Assembly (NCBI RefSeq): GCF_026559675.1
Contig: NZ_CP092891.1
Span: forward strand, 248,001-312,000
Source: Microbacterium oxydans
GTDB lineage: Bacteria > Actinomycetota > Actinomycetes > Actinomycetales > Microbacteriaceae
Direction: 5' to 3'
DNA: 64,000 bases
A program made the translations under genes and the position numbers. The notes under the pieces were generated by a model. The model ran no database searches. It saw only the letters and a list, made by a program, of their open reading frames with translations, and was not told where the DNA came from. Positions within the stretch are counted from its first letter, which is position 1. Every line of letters starts with the position of its first letter. Below, piece by piece: positions 8,216-16,839 of this stretch.

Positions 8216-10762
8216 TCAGGCGGAGTGTCCGCTCGTCGGCACCGAATCGGTCGTCGTCGGAACGGCCACGGCCTTCATCCCGGGGTGCTCGCGCTCGAGC
8301 GCCGCGCCCTCCATGTCGACGTTCGGCAGGATGCGGTCGAGCCAGCGCGGCAGCCACCAGGCCGAGCGTCCGAGCAGGTGCATGAGCGCGGGCATCAGCA
8401 GCATCCGCACCACGAAGGCGTCGAGCAGCACACCGAACGCGAGACCGAATCCGATCGACCGGATGATCGTCGACTCCGAGAAGATGAACCCGCCGAACAC
8501 CGACACCATGATGAGCGCCGCGGCGATCACGACCGAGCGACCGGCCCGGAAGCCCTGGGCCACGGCATCCCGCGCCGAGGCTCCGTGCACATACGCTTCG
8601 CGCATGCCGGAGGCGAGGAACAGCTGGTAGTCCATCGCGAGCCCGAACAGGATGCCGACGAGGATCACCGGCAGGAAGCTCAGGATCGGTCCCGTGCTGT
8701 GCAGCCCGATGATCTCGGCGCCCCAGCCGAACTGGAACACCGCGACGATCAGGCCGTACGTCGCGAACAGCGAGAGCACGAAGCCTCCGGTCGCGATGAT
8801 CGGCACGAGCAGCGAGCGGAACACCACGATCATGATGAGCAGGGAGAGCCCGACCACCACCACGAGGTAGAGCGGCAGGACTCCCGCGAGGGCCTCGGAG
8901 ATGTCGATGTTGATCGCGGCCTGACCCGCGACGCCGAGGGTGATGCCGTCGTCGATCGCCGGCATCGAACGCAGATCCTGCACCAGCTTCTCGGTGGACT
9001 CGCTGTTCGGGCCCTCCTTCGGGACCACCTGGAACGCGAGCAGCGTGTTGTCGTCCGACGTCGCGATCGGTGCGACCGCCGCGACGTCGTCCTGGTCGGC
9101 GATGGCCTGGGCGATCGTGACCTGCGTGGAGAGCAGGTCGTCGTCGCTGACGGCGTCGTCGAGGGTGGCGGTGACGAGCAGGGGTCCGTTCGCGCCCTCG
9201 CCGAACTGGTCGTCGACGGTCTGGAACGCGCGGTAGCTGGTCGAGTCGCTGGGCTCGCTCGATCCGTCCGGCAGCCCGAGGCGCATCGACATCGCGGGGA
9301 TCGCGATGATCAGCAGGGCGACGACGCTCACGAGGGCGGTGACGACGGCGCGGAGGGTCGACATCCGCTTCACGGGCTTGCCCGCGGCGTGCTCCTGGCC
9401 GATCGTGGCGCGCGCGCGACGGCTCAGGAGTCGCGGGCCGACGAGGCCGAGGATGGCGGGCGCGAGGGTGATCGCGACGAGCACCGCGACGGCGACGCAG
9501 ACGGCACCGACCGTGCCCATGAGTCCGAGGAACGGCACGCCGGTCACGTTGAGGGCGAGCAGTGCGACGATCACGGTCGTCCCGGCGAACACGACGGCCG
9601 TGCCGGAGGTGCCCGTGGCGAGGCCGATCGACTCGCGCACCGGAACCCCGGCCAGCAGCTGCTTCCGGTGCCGGTTGACGATGAAGAGCGAGTAGTCGAT
9701 GCCGACCGCGAGCCCGAGCATGACGCCCAGCACCGGGGTGACCGAGGCCATGTTCACGACGCCGGAGAAGGCGAGGGATGCCGTCACGCCCACGCCGACG
9801 CCGACGATGGCGGTGACGATCGGAAGGGCGGCGGCGATGAGGGAGCCGAGCATCACGATGAGGACGATGGCGGCGAACGCGAGGCCGACCGCTTCGCCGA
9901 CGCCGAAGATCTCCGGGACACCCTGGGCGATGTCAGTGCCGAAGTCGACCTCGACGCCGTCGATCGGGGCGGACTCGAAGTGATCGATCGCGCCCTGCTT
10001 GACCTCTTCCGAGAGCTCGAGGCGCGGGTCGACGAAGGAGATGTTGACGATGGCGGTCGAGTCGTCGTCGGAGACCACGCCGATCCCGTCCGCGAGGCCG
10101 AGGAGGGTCGAGCCCAGCTTCACCTGGTCGGCGTTCTCGTCGAGTTCGGTGCGCGACGCCTCGATCTTGGCCTCCTGCGCGGAGAGGTCGGCCGACTGCG
10201 CGTTCAGCGCCGCCAGCTGCGCATCCAGGGCGGCGAGCTGTTCGGGCCCGGCGCCGGACTGCTCCGCCTGAGCGCGGGCCGCCGTGAGCTGCGTGACTCC
10301 CGCGTCGAGCTGGGCCTTGCCGTCGTCGATCTGCTTCTGGGCGGCGTCCAGCTGCGCGCGGCCGTCGGTGATCTTCTTCTCGCCGTCGGCGAGCTTCTGC
10401 GCCTGTTCTTCCTGCTGCTTCTGCGCATCGAACGGATCGATCACGCGGGCGACGCCGTCGAGATCCTCGGCGCTCGCGGCGAGGGCGGAGATCTCCTTCT
10501 TCTGCTCGTCGGTGAAGGCCGAGCCGTCGTCGGTGCGATAGACCACGGTGCCCGTGCCGCCGGCGGTGTCCGGCAGCTTGTCGGCGAGCTCGTCGATCAC
10601 CGCGCCCGAGGCGGTGCCCGGGATGTCGAAGCTGTTGCTCAGCGTGCCGCCGAGGGTGAGGAAGGCGCCGACGCCGATACCGAGGATCAGCACCCACGAG
10701 ACGATCACCGTCCACGCCTTGCGTGCAGCGAACGAACCCAGACGGTAAAGCAGTGAAGCCAC
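8216..10762 (-). CDS. MMPL/RND-family membrane exporter
   Basis: An 848-residue integral membrane protein of the MMPL (YdfJ-like) branch of RND transporters. It has one N-terminal membrane helix, a large extracytoplasmic loop with a long Ala/Gln/Asp-rich coiled coil (about residues 110-215, EQAQKLADGEKKI, LDAAQKQIDDGKAQLDAG), then five helices. A second half repeats the plan. The GxxxDY motif for proton relay appears twice (VGIDYSLFIVNRHR; LAMDYQLFLASGMREA). I chose GTG 10762 (GAAGGAG upstream) rather than the earlier ATG. It is likely an exporter of lipids, surfactants or drugs, and probably repressed by the divergent TetR gene 68 bases away. Confidence 0.9.
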   Translation of the reverse strand: MASLLYRLGSFAARKAWTVIVSWVLILGIGVGAFLTLGGTLSNSFDIPGTASGAVIDELADKLPDTAGGTGTVVYRTDDGSAFTDEQKKEISALAASAEDLDGVARVIDPFDAQKQQEEQAQKLADGEKKITDGRAQLDAAQKQIDDGKAQLDAGVTQLTAARAQAEQSGAGPEQLAALDAQLAALNAQSADLSAQEAKIEASRTELDENADQVKLGSTLLGLADGIGVVSDDDSTAIVNISFVDPRLELSEEVKQGAIDHFESAPIDGVEVDFGTDIAQGVPEIFGVGEAVGLAFAAIVLIVMLGSLIAAALPIVTAIVGVGVGVTASLAFSGVVNMASVTPVLGVMLGLAVGIDYSLFIVNRHRKQLLAGVPVRESIGLATGTSGTAVVFAGTTVIVALLALNVTGVPFLGLMGTVGAVCVAVAVLVAITLAPAILGLVGPRLLSRRARATIGQEHAAGKPVKRMSTLRAVVTALVSVVALLIIAIPAMSMRLGLPDGSSEPSDSTSYRAFQTVDDQFGEGANGPLLVTATLDDAVSDDDLLSTQVTIAQAIADQDDVAAVAPIATSDDNTLLAFQVVPKEGPNSESTEKLVQDLRSMPAIDDGITLGVAGQAAINIDISEALAGVLPLYLVVVVGLSLLIMIVVFRSLLVPIIATGGFVLSLFATYGLIVAVFQFGWGAEIIGLHSTGPILSFLPVILVGILFGLAMDYQLFLASGMREAYVHGASARDAVAQGFRAGRSVVIAAALIMVSVFGGFIFSESTIIRSIGFGLAFGVLLDAFVVRMLLMPALMHLLGRSAWWLPRWLDRILPNVDMEGAALEREHPGMKAVAVPTTTDSVPTSGHSA

Positions 10763-10830
10763 GTGGTCTCCTTCAGACTCGAAGATCATACGGCACGTCT
10801 CGTCTAGGGATCTGTGGCTATCCTGAATGG

Positions 10831-11403
10831 ATGGTCAACGAGCATCGGAGCGGACCCGTGCGCAGCACGGCGGCGCGCGAAGCGATCCTCGATGCGACCT
10901 CCCGACTGTTCCACGCACAGGGCTACGACCGGCTCACGATCGAGGGGATCGCCAAGGAGGCCGGGGTCGGCAAGCAGACCATCTACCGGTGGTGGCCGTC
11001 GCGCGGGGCGCTGATCGCCGACTGCCTGGTGGACGGCCGACTCATCCCCGTGGACTTCGTCGTGCCCGACACGGGTGACCTGCAGGCCGACGTCGAGACC
11101 TGGCTGGGTTCGGTGTTCGGGATCCTCGCGACGACGCAGGGGCAGGCGCTGCTCCAGTCGCTCGTCGCGGCCGCGGCCGAGGATGCGGCCGTCGGTGCGC
11201 ACCTGGGCGGGAGCCTCGGGGTGGAGCAGCATCTGTCCGAGCGGCTGCGGGGCGGGATCCGCGACGGTCAGCTGCCGGAGGATGCGCCGATCGCGCAGAT
11301 CGGGCGGGCGATCCTGGGCGCGATCATCGTCGAGTCGCTCGGACGTGAATCGCACGGCCCCCAGGGGATCATCGACCTGATCCGGTACCTCTTCACGCGC
11401 TGA
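10831..11403 (+). CDS. TetR/AcrR family transcriptional regulator
   Basis: A 190-residue repressor. The N-terminal helix-turn-helix is clear (AILDATSRLFHAQGYDRLTI, then IAKEAGVGKQTIYRWWPSRG), followed by a helical ligand-binding domain. It is divergent from the MMPL exporter, so it is likely its local repressor, with ligand unknown. TATCCT at 10819-10824 ends 6 bases before the ATG and there is no Shine-Dalgarno sequence, so the transcript is probably leaderless. The in-frame upstream frame (from 10723) is a shadow of the exporter. Confidence 0.9.
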   Translation: MVNEHRSGPVRSTAAREAILDATSRLFHAQGYDRLTIEGIAKEAGVGKQTIYRWWPSRGALIADCLVDGRLIPVDFVVPDTGDLQADVETWLGSVFGILATTQGQALLQSLVAAAAEDAAVGAHLGGSLGVEQHLSERLRGGIRDGQLPEDAPIAQIGRAILGAIIVESLGRESHGPQGIIDLIRYLFTR

Positions 11404-11428
11404 TCTCTCGGACGCCTCCCGAGCGCGA

Positions 11429-11751
11429 CTACTCGAGCCACTCGGTGACGAAGCGGTCGTTCGCGTGGATGTGCGTCGCCTCGTATGTGCGCCGTCGAGA
11501 ACCTCGAAGCGGTGCGAGACGAGCGCGGGAACGACGAGGATCTGGCCGCCGACGCCCACCACCTGTTCCTCGCCGACCGTGAACAGCGCGCGGCCGTGGT
11601 GGATCACGAACGTCTCGGCGTACGGATGCCGGTGCAGACGCGGGCCTCGTCCCGGGGAGGTGATGAACTCGCGCATGATGCTCACGGGCGAACCGAGCAG
11701 ATACCCCTCGATGTCCTCGTCGCGGGCGACGTCTCTCGGCTGGATGGTCAT
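11429..11751 (-). pseudogene. Cupin-domain protein, frameshifted near the C-terminus
   Basis: Residues 1-87 read as a cupin barrel (RHPYAETFVIHHGRALFTVG, ILVVPALVSHRFEVL) in one frame. The expected closing segment EATHIHANDRFVTEWLE follows in the next frame, ending in TAG at 11429. The shift lies near 11484-11490. The segment is 323 bases, one short of 108 codons, so a single-base deletion explains it. Without the correction the frame runs antisense through the tetR gene. The ATG at 11751 has a good ribosome site (CGGAGGCACC). It may be a real mutation or a sequencing error. The intact family binds a metal in a small barrel; function unknown. Confidence 0.8.
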
Positions 11752-11813
11752 GGTGCCTCCGTTCCCGCCCGAGGGTACGCCTGCGGACGGGCGCGGTCGA
11801 GGGGCGGCGCGCC

Positions 11814-11969
11814 TCAGCCGAGGAGCAGCGTGATCACGGTCGCGCCGCCACCACCGAGGATGAGCGCGATGATGACGGTCCAGGCGACGATGCGGATGCG
11901 CCGGTTGCGCCTCTCGCCGAGGTCGCCGTAGTCCTCTTCGTTCGGGTTCTGGCGGCTGAGGTCGCTCAT
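11814..11969 (-). CDS. Small single-pass membrane protein downstream of purL
   Basis: A 51-residue protein. The N-terminal half is charged ([21 protein letters not shown]) and the C-terminal half is one membrane helix ([20 protein letters not shown]). Its ATG at 11969 overlaps the purL stop (ATGA), so it is translated by coupling to purL. Not recognised; similar short proteins accompany many actinobacterial genes. A tail-anchored, N-in orientation is likely from the basic RRNRRIR just before the helix. Confidence 0.7.
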   Translation of the reverse strand: MSDLSRQNPNEEDYGDLGERRNRRIRIVAWTVIIALILGGGGATVITLLLG

Positions 11970-14296
11970 GCGGTCACCGGCTCCGTGACGGTCGGGCCGA
12001 AGTACGAGGGCAGCGTCGCCTGCGAGCGCTCGCGCAGCTCGGCGGCCGAGACGGTGAAGACGCTCTGCACCTCGAGCTGGGGCTCGGTGTCGGTCACGCC
12101 GATGCGGGCCACGGGGTAGTTGCGTCCCTCGCAGAGACCGCGGAACTTCACGTCGTCCTCGCGGGGAACCGTGACGAGCACGCGACCGGTCGACTCGGAG
12201 AAGAGGGCGGACGCGGCATCCACGCCATCGCGCTCGATGATCTCGTTCAGCCAGACACGAGCGCCGACGCCGAAGCGCATGACGCCCTCGGCGAGAGCCT
12301 GCGCGAGGCCACCCTCGGAGAGGTCGTGGGCCGAGGAGATGAGCCACTCGTCGCGGGCGGCCGCGAGGAGACCCGCGAGGCGCTTCTCGCCGGCGAGGTC
12401 GACCTTCGGGGGCAGTCCGCCGAGGTGGTCGTGCACGACGTCAGCCCACGCCGAGCCCGAGAGCTCGGTCGAGGTGGTGCCGAGCAGGTAGATGTTCTGG
12501 CCCTCGTCCTGCCATCCGGACGGGATGCGGCGGGACACGTCGTCGATGATGCCGAGCACGCCGACCAGCGGGGTCGGGTGGATCGGCACGTCGCCGGTCT
12601 GGTTGTAGAACGAGACGTTGCCACCGGTGACCGGGGTGCCGAGTTCGTAGCAGCCGTCGGCGAGGCCGTCGACCGTCTGGCCGAACTGCCACATGACCTC
12701 GGGGTTCTCCGGCGAGCCGAAGTTCAGGCAGTCGGTGATGGCGGTGGGCACGGCGCCGGTGACGGCGACGTTGCGGTAGGCCTCGGCGAGGGCGAGCTGC
12801 GCACCCGCGTAGGGGTCGAGCTGGCAGTAGCGGCCGTTCGCGTCGGTCGAGATCGCGAAACCGAGACCCGACTCCTCGTCGACGCGGATCATGCCGGCGT
12901 CGTCGGGGAAGCTCAGGGCCGTGTTGCCGAGCACGTAGTAGTCGTACTGGTTGGTGATCCAGCTCGTGTCGGCCAGGTTCGGGGAGGCGACGAGGTTCAG
13001 GAACTGCTCGCGCAGCACCTCGGGGTCCTCGCTGCGGGGGAGGTTCTCCGCGGCATCGGCCTGGAGGGCGTCGATCCACGTCGGGTAGGCGACCGGCCGG
13101 TCGTAGACGGGGCCGTCGACCGCGACGGTCGAGGGGTCGACGTCGACGATGCGCTCGCCCTGCCAGTCGATGATGAGGCGTCCGTCGCCGGTGACCTCGC
13201 CGAGCACGGAGGTCTCGACCTCCCACTTGTTCACGACCTCGAGGAACGCGTCGAGCTTCTCGGGGGCGACGATCGCCATCATGCGCTCCTGCGACTCCGA
13301 CATGAGGATCTCCTCGGCCGTGAGCGTGGGATCGCGCAGCAGCACGTTGTCGAGCGAGACCTTCATGCCGCTGTTGCCGTTGGCCGCGAGCTCGCTGGTC
13401 GCGCAGGAGATGCCGGCGGCGCCCAGGTCCTGGATCGCCTCGACGAGTTCGCCGCGGTACAGCTCGAGGCAGCACTCGATGAGCACCTTCTCGGCGAAGG
13501 GGTCGCCCACCTGCACCGCGGGGCGCTTGGTCGGACCGCCGTCGGCGAACGTGTCGGAGGCCAGGATGCTGGCGCCGCCGATGCCGTCGCCACCCGTGCG
13601 GGCACCGAACAGGACGACCTTGTTGCCGACGCCGGTGGCGTTGGCGAGCTTGAGGTCTTCGTGGCGCAGCACGCCCACCGCGAGCGCGTTCACGAGGGGG
13701 TTGGCCTGGTAGACGGAGTCGAAGACCGTCTCGCCGCCGATGTTCGGCAGGCCCAGGCAGTTGCCGTAGAAGCTGATGCCGCTCGTCACGCCGTGCACGA
13801 CGCGGGCGGTGTCGGGGTGGTCGACCGCACCGAAGCGCAGGGCGTCCATGACCGCGACCGGGCGGGCGCCCATCGAGATGATGTCGCGGACGATGCCGCC
13901 GACGCCGGTGGCCGCACCCTGGAAGGGCTCGATGAACGACGGGTGGTTGTGCGACTCGGCCTTGAACGTGACGGCCCAGCCTTCGCCGACGTCGACGACG
14001 CCCGCGTTCTGGCCCATGCCCACCATGAGCCGTTCCTTCATCTCGTCGGAGACCTTCTGGCCGAAGCGGCGCAGGTAGTTCTTCGACGACTTGTAGGAGC
14101 AGTGCTCCGACCACATCACGGAGTACATGGCCAGCTCGCCCGAGGTGGGGCGGCGTCCGAGGATCTCCTTGATGCGCGCGTACTCGTCGTCCTTGAGGCC
14201 GAGGGCGCCGTAGGGCTGCTCCTTCTCGGGCGTCGCGATCGCGTTCTCGACGGAGTCGGGGACGTGCTGGGGGGAAGGTGCAGGGGCGGTGGTCAC
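11966..14296 (-). CDS. purL: Phosphoribosylformylglycinamidine synthase subunit PurL
   Basis: The ATP-dependent large subunit that converts FGAR and glutamine-derived ammonia to FGAM in de novo purine synthesis, acting with PurS and PurQ in the cytoplasm. About 776 residues, normal for the small (PurS/PurQ-dependent) type. Visible family signatures: [15 protein letters not shown] near the N-terminus, [42 protein letters not shown], and [15 protein letters not shown]. Two GTG starts are possible, 14302 and 14296. I prefer 14296 because GGAG lies 5 bases upstream of it. purS and purQ are not in the window. Confidence 0.97.
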   Translation of the reverse strand: MTTAPAPSPQHVPDSVENAIATPEKEQPYGALGLKDDEYARIKEILGRRPTSGELAMYSVMWSEHCSYKSSKNYLRRFGQKVSDEMKERLMVGMGQNAGVVDVGEGWAVTFKAESHNHPSFIEPFQGAATGVGGIVRDIISMGARPVAVMDALRFGAVDHPDTARVVHGVTSGISFYGNCLGLPNIGGETVFDSVYQANPLVNALAVGVLRHEDLKLANATGVGNKVVLFGARTGGDGIGGASILASDTFADGGPTKRPAVQVGDPFAEKVLIECCLELYRGELVEAIQDLGAAGISCATSELAANGNSGMKVSLDNVLLRDPTLTAEEILMSESQERMMAIVAPEKLDAFLEVVNKWEVETSVLGEVTGDGRLIIDWQGERIVDVDPSTVAVDGPVYDRPVAYPTWIDALQADAAENLPRSEDPEVLREQFLNLVASPNLADTSWITNQYDYYVLGNTALSFPDDAGMIRVDEESGLGFAISTDANGRYCQLDPYAGAQLALAEAYRNVAVTGAVPTAITDCLNFGSPENPEVMWQFGQTVDGLADGCYELGTPVTGGNVSFYNQTGDVPIHPTPLVGVLGIIDDVSRRIPSGWQDEGQNIYLLGTTSTELSGSAWADVVHDHLGGLPPKVDLAGEKRLAGLLAAARDEWLISSAHDLSEGGLAQALAEGVMRFGVGARVWLNEIIERDGVDAASALFSESTGRVLVTVPREDDVKFRGLCEGRNYPVARIGVTDTEPQLEVQSVFTVSAAELRERSQATLPSYFGPTVTEPVTA

Positions 14297-14397
14297 GCGC
14301 ACTCCAAAGGAAGGGGCCGGCGGGGCAGGTTCAGTCTACCGGCGCGGGTGGGGCGGCTCTCCCGCGCCGCCTTCCGCCTGCACACGCGGCCCTCCCC

Positions 14398-14778
14398 TCA
14401 CGAGAGATCGGCCAGTACCAGGCCGTGTGCGCGTGCCGCCGCCGCGAGTTCGTCGTCGTAGGTGAGAACGGACGTGACCACATCACTCAGTTCGAGCGCC
14501 GTCGCCAGGTGCAGGGCGTCGAGGGTGCGCAGGCCACTGCGGGTACGGATGGCCCGGGCGATCGTGTCGTCGTCGAGGGAGACGAGTGCGACGTGCTCGA
14601 GCAGGTCATCGGCACTCTCGTGATCGAGGGAACGGCGATCCGCCACCGCGTGCAGCTCGACGGCGAGGAGGCGGGAGGCGACGAACTCCGTTCCGGCGCT
14701 GAAGGCATCGAGGATCGCCGTGGACTCCGCTTCTCGGACGAGCGCCTTCACCGCTGCCGAGGCGTCGAGGTAGATCAC
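14398..14778 (-). CDS. vapC: PIN-domain toxin, VapC family
   Basis: A 126-residue PIN-domain ribonuclease, the toxin of a type II toxin-antitoxin pair. The acidic active-site residues are visible: Asp in YLDASAAVKALV, Glu in AVELHAVA, and Asp in TLDALHLATALEL and LTYDDELAAAA. The GTG start overlaps the antitoxin stop (GTGA), the standard coupled layout. It likely cleaves tRNA or rRNA when the antitoxin is degraded. The target cannot be told from sequence. Confidence 0.9.
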   Translation of the reverse strand: MIYLDASAAVKALVREAESTAILDAFSAGTEFVASRLLAVELHAVADRRSLDHESADDLLEHVALVSLDDDTIARAIRTRSGLRTLDALHLATALELSDVVTSVLTYDDELAAAARAHGLVLADLS

Positions 14779-15038
14779 AGGTGGTCCGCGCGGAGGTCGC
14801 GGAGGATCTCGGCGGTCGACATCGTGTCGGGAACCGGGGCGTGGGCAAGAGGTCCGCTCTTCGTGGGGAGCGTCACGCGGCCGCTGGCGATCATGCGTGT
14901 CCATGCCGTCTCGGCCGGCGGCGTCAGCTCCGCGATCGGACGGCCGCGATCGGTCACCGTCAGATGCTCGCCTGCGGTGACACGCGCCAGTACCCGCGCT
15001 GTCTGCTGATTGAGTTCCGTCTTCGTCACTGTCCCCAT
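14775..15038 (-). CDS. vapB: Phd/YefM-type antitoxin paired with VapC
   Basis: An 87-residue antitoxin. Residues 4-45 have the Phd/YefM DNA-binding fold (TELNQQTARVLARVTAGEHL, TVTDRGRPIAEL). The acidic/hydrophobic C-terminal tail (MSTAEILRDLRADHL) would bind the toxin. The ATG at 15038 directly abuts a GGAGG, so the GTG at 15029, 9 bases after it, may be the true start. It probably autorepresses the pair. The 14 bases before the start contain TACTAGAAGTACTAGAT-like repeats (CTAG twice) that could be its operator. Confidence 0.88.
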   Translation of the reverse strand: MGTVTKTELNQQTARVLARVTAGEHLTVTDRGRPIAELTPPAETAWTRMIASGRVTLPTKSGPLAHAPVPDTMSTAEILRDLRADHL

Positions 15039-15070
15039 CCTCCGATTCTACGGCGGCACTACTAGAAGTA

Positions 15071-15217
15071 CTAGATCGATGAGTGGCCGCCCCTGGCCCG
15101 CAGTTGGTCGAAGTAGTCCTGGTCCACTTCGGATCGTTCGCCCGAGGCGATCCCGTCCGTCACCAGCCTTCGCAGCTTCTCGTCGGAGGATTCGTCTTCG
15201 GGCAAGTCCGTGGTCAT
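15071..15217 (-). CDS. Small ParD-like antitoxin-type protein (orphan)
   Basis: A 48-residue acidic protein. The segment KLRRLVTDGIASGERSEVD and the closing FDQLRARGG resemble the toxin-binding C-terminal half of ParD-type antitoxins, but the N-terminal ribbon-helix-helix is too short to be complete. It is just upstream of the vapBC pair on the same strand, 32 bases before the vapB start, so transcripts could continue into vapBC. No matching ParE toxin is seen. Start uncertain; no clear ribosome site. Could also be a remnant. Confidence 0.45.
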   Translation of the reverse strand: MTTDLPEDESSDEKLRRLVTDGIASGERSEVDQDYFDQLRARGGHSSI

Positions 15218-15306
15218 CGGGCCATTCAAGCGAACGGAGAGGGGCGTGACCACCGGATCGAAAGCGTCGTTCCGGGATTGGGGGAAAGGTCCTGAAACCC
15301 CTCGGA

Positions 15307-16260
15307 TCAGGAGGAGGAGTCGGCCGCTTCGGCGAATCGTCCGGCCAGCATCCCCGCCGCCTTTCGCAGCGCCGGCGGACCCAGCACGGTGAACGCTGCG
15401 TCGAACCGTGCGACCGCGGCGAGCACGCCGACCCATGACCATGAGCCGACCGTCACGCGGCACGACCCGTCGGGGAGTTCCTCGAGCTCGTCCTCGCCGA
15501 CCCAGGGCGCGACCTCGCGGGCCGGGAGCGCGATCACGACCTCGCCGACGCAGGGCCAGCGGTCCTCCGTCGTCGAGCCCTTGGCGCGTGCGGCGAGGTA
15601 GGTCTGCGCATCCGCGGCGGGGAGCGGGCGTGGGGTGAAGGACGGTCCGGTCGGGATGCGCGGATGCATCCGGTCGAGGCGGAACGTCCGCCAGTCCTCC
15701 GCCTCGCGGTCCCATGCCAACAGGTACCAGCGCCCCTCGCGGGCCACGACCGCGTGCGGCTCCGTGCGGCGGGCGGGGCGATCGTGGTCGGAGCCGTAGT
15801 CGAAGCGCAGCACCTGTCGGTCGCGGACGGCCGCGCTCGCCGCCTCGAGCACTGCGGGGTCGACCCTGGTCGCGCTCCCGGCGCCGGTGAAGCGGATGCC
15901 GTCGACACGGTGGCGCAGCCGGGAGGGCATCACCTGGCGCACGGTGGCGAGTGCTCGTGCCGCGCCCTCCTCGATGTCGACCCCGCTCGACCGCACGGTC
16001 TGCAGCGCGACGGCGATCGCGACGGCCTGGTCATCGTCGAACAGGAGCGGCGGCAGCTCCGATCCGGCGGCGAGCCGATAGCCGCCGTCGGGGCCCTTGA
16101 TCGCACCGATCCGGTATCCGAGCTCGCGCAGGCGGTCGACGTCGCGGCGCACCGTGCGCGGACTGACCTCCAGGCGCTCGGCGAGCACGTGGCCCGGCCA
16201 GTCGCGCGGCGTCTGCAGCAGCGAGAGCAGAGCCAGCATCCGCGACGAGCTTCCGGTCAT
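15307..16260 (-). CDS. WYL-domain transcriptional regulator (YafY/DeoR type)
   Basis: A 317-residue regulator. N-terminal winged helix (residues 1-65: RMLALLSLLQ, RDWPGHVLAERLEVSPRTV, RRDVDRLRELGY). The middle and C-terminal parts are a WYL domain (EPHAVVAREGRWYLLAWDRE, FRLDRM) and a WCX extension. Such proteins sense ligands, sometimes nucleic acids. It is divergent from a VOC gene with a dyad between them, the common arrangement of a regulator and its target. It may be leaderless, with CAGACT ending 6 bases before the ATG. Confidence 0.88.
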   Translation of the reverse strand: MTGSSSRMLALLSLLQTPRDWPGHVLAERLEVSPRTVRRDVDRLRELGYRIGAIKGPDGGYRLAAGSELPPLLFDDDQAVAIAVALQTVRSSGVDIEEGAARALATVRQVMPSRLRHRVDGIRFTGAGSATRVDPAVLEAASAAVRDRQVLRFDYGSDHDRPARRTEPHAVVAREGRWYLLAWDREAEDWRTFRLDRMHPRIPTGPSFTPRPLPAADAQTYLAARAKGSTTEDRWPCVGEVVIALPAREVAPWVGEDELEELPDGSCRVTVGSWSWVGVLAAVARFDAAFTVLGPPALRKAAGMLAGRFAEAADSSS

Positions 16261-16280
16261 GCGCTCAGTCTGCCCGAAGT

Positions 16281-16301
16281 AGAGGACAGAAACCGACCTC
16301 T
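16281..16301. promoter_or_regulatory. Candidate WYL-regulator operator
   Basis: AGAGG at 16281-16285 and CCTCT at 16297-16301 are inverted repeats around ACAGAAACCGA, centred between the divergent WYL regulator and VOC genes. The arms are short, so this is suggestive only. Confidence 0.4.
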
Positions 16302-16364
16302 CCTCCTGTGATCGTTGTCGCCAGGCGGTTCCGAACGGCGGACCGCACAAGAAGGAGACAGCTC

Positions 16365-16823
16365 ATGAGCATCACCACCACGACTCACCTGAACTTCCGC
16401 GGCACGGCGCGGCAGGCGCTCGAGTTCTACCGGTCCGTGTTCGGCGGCGAGGTCACGCTCGCGACCTACGGGCAGTTCGGTCTGCCCGAGGGAGTGCCCG
16501 GCTTCGACAAGGTCGTGTTCGGGCAGCTCGAGTCCGCCGACGGCATCCGCCTGATGGCCTACGACGTTCCCGGTCACGATGACCAGGACCCGGCGGCCGT
16601 CGCGGGGACGACCCACCGGGAGAACGGTGCGACGATCACCGACCGCACGTTCTTCCAGTCGCTGCGGGCCGAATCGCTCGACGAGCTGCAGCGCTACTGG
16701 GACGGCCTCGCAGAGGGGGCGACCGTCGTCGAGCCGCTCGCCGCGTCGGCGTGGTCGGCGGGCTTCGGGATGCTCACCGACCGCTTCGGCGTGACCTGGG
16801 TGCTCGACGTGCAGGCCGGTTGA
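16365..16823 (+). CDS. VOC family protein (PhnB-like)
   Basis: A 152-residue VOC-fold protein of the PhnB/3-demethylubiquinone-like type: TTHLNFRGTARQALEFYRSV and FGGEV near the N-terminus, and the closing WSAGFGMLTDRFGVTWVLDV. The ATG at 16365 has AAGGAGACAGCTC before it. It is divergent from the WYL regulator and is probably controlled by it. Members of this family are often of unknown chemistry despite the PhnB label. Confidence 0.85.
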   Translation: MSITTTTHLNFRGTARQALEFYRSVFGGEVTLATYGQFGLPEGVPGFDKVVFGQLESADGIRLMAYDVPGHDDQDPAAVAGTTHRENGATITDRTFFQSLRAESLDELQRYWDGLAEGATVVEPLAASAWSAGFGMLTDRFGVTWVLDVQAG

Positions 16824-16839
16824 GCGGGCGGGACGCGAT

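Noticed and set aside
8225-10756. Rightward open frame of 843 codons
   Set aside because: It is the antisense shadow of the MMPL exporter gene; the protein is Asp/Arg/Glu-rich without domains.
10804-11751. Leftward open frame of 315 codons
   Set aside because: It joins the cupin gene by a frameshift to antisense of tetR. Only the first 87 codons are coding.
12326-14461. Rightward open frame of 711 codons
   Set aside because: Antisense to purL; no domains and no ribosome site.
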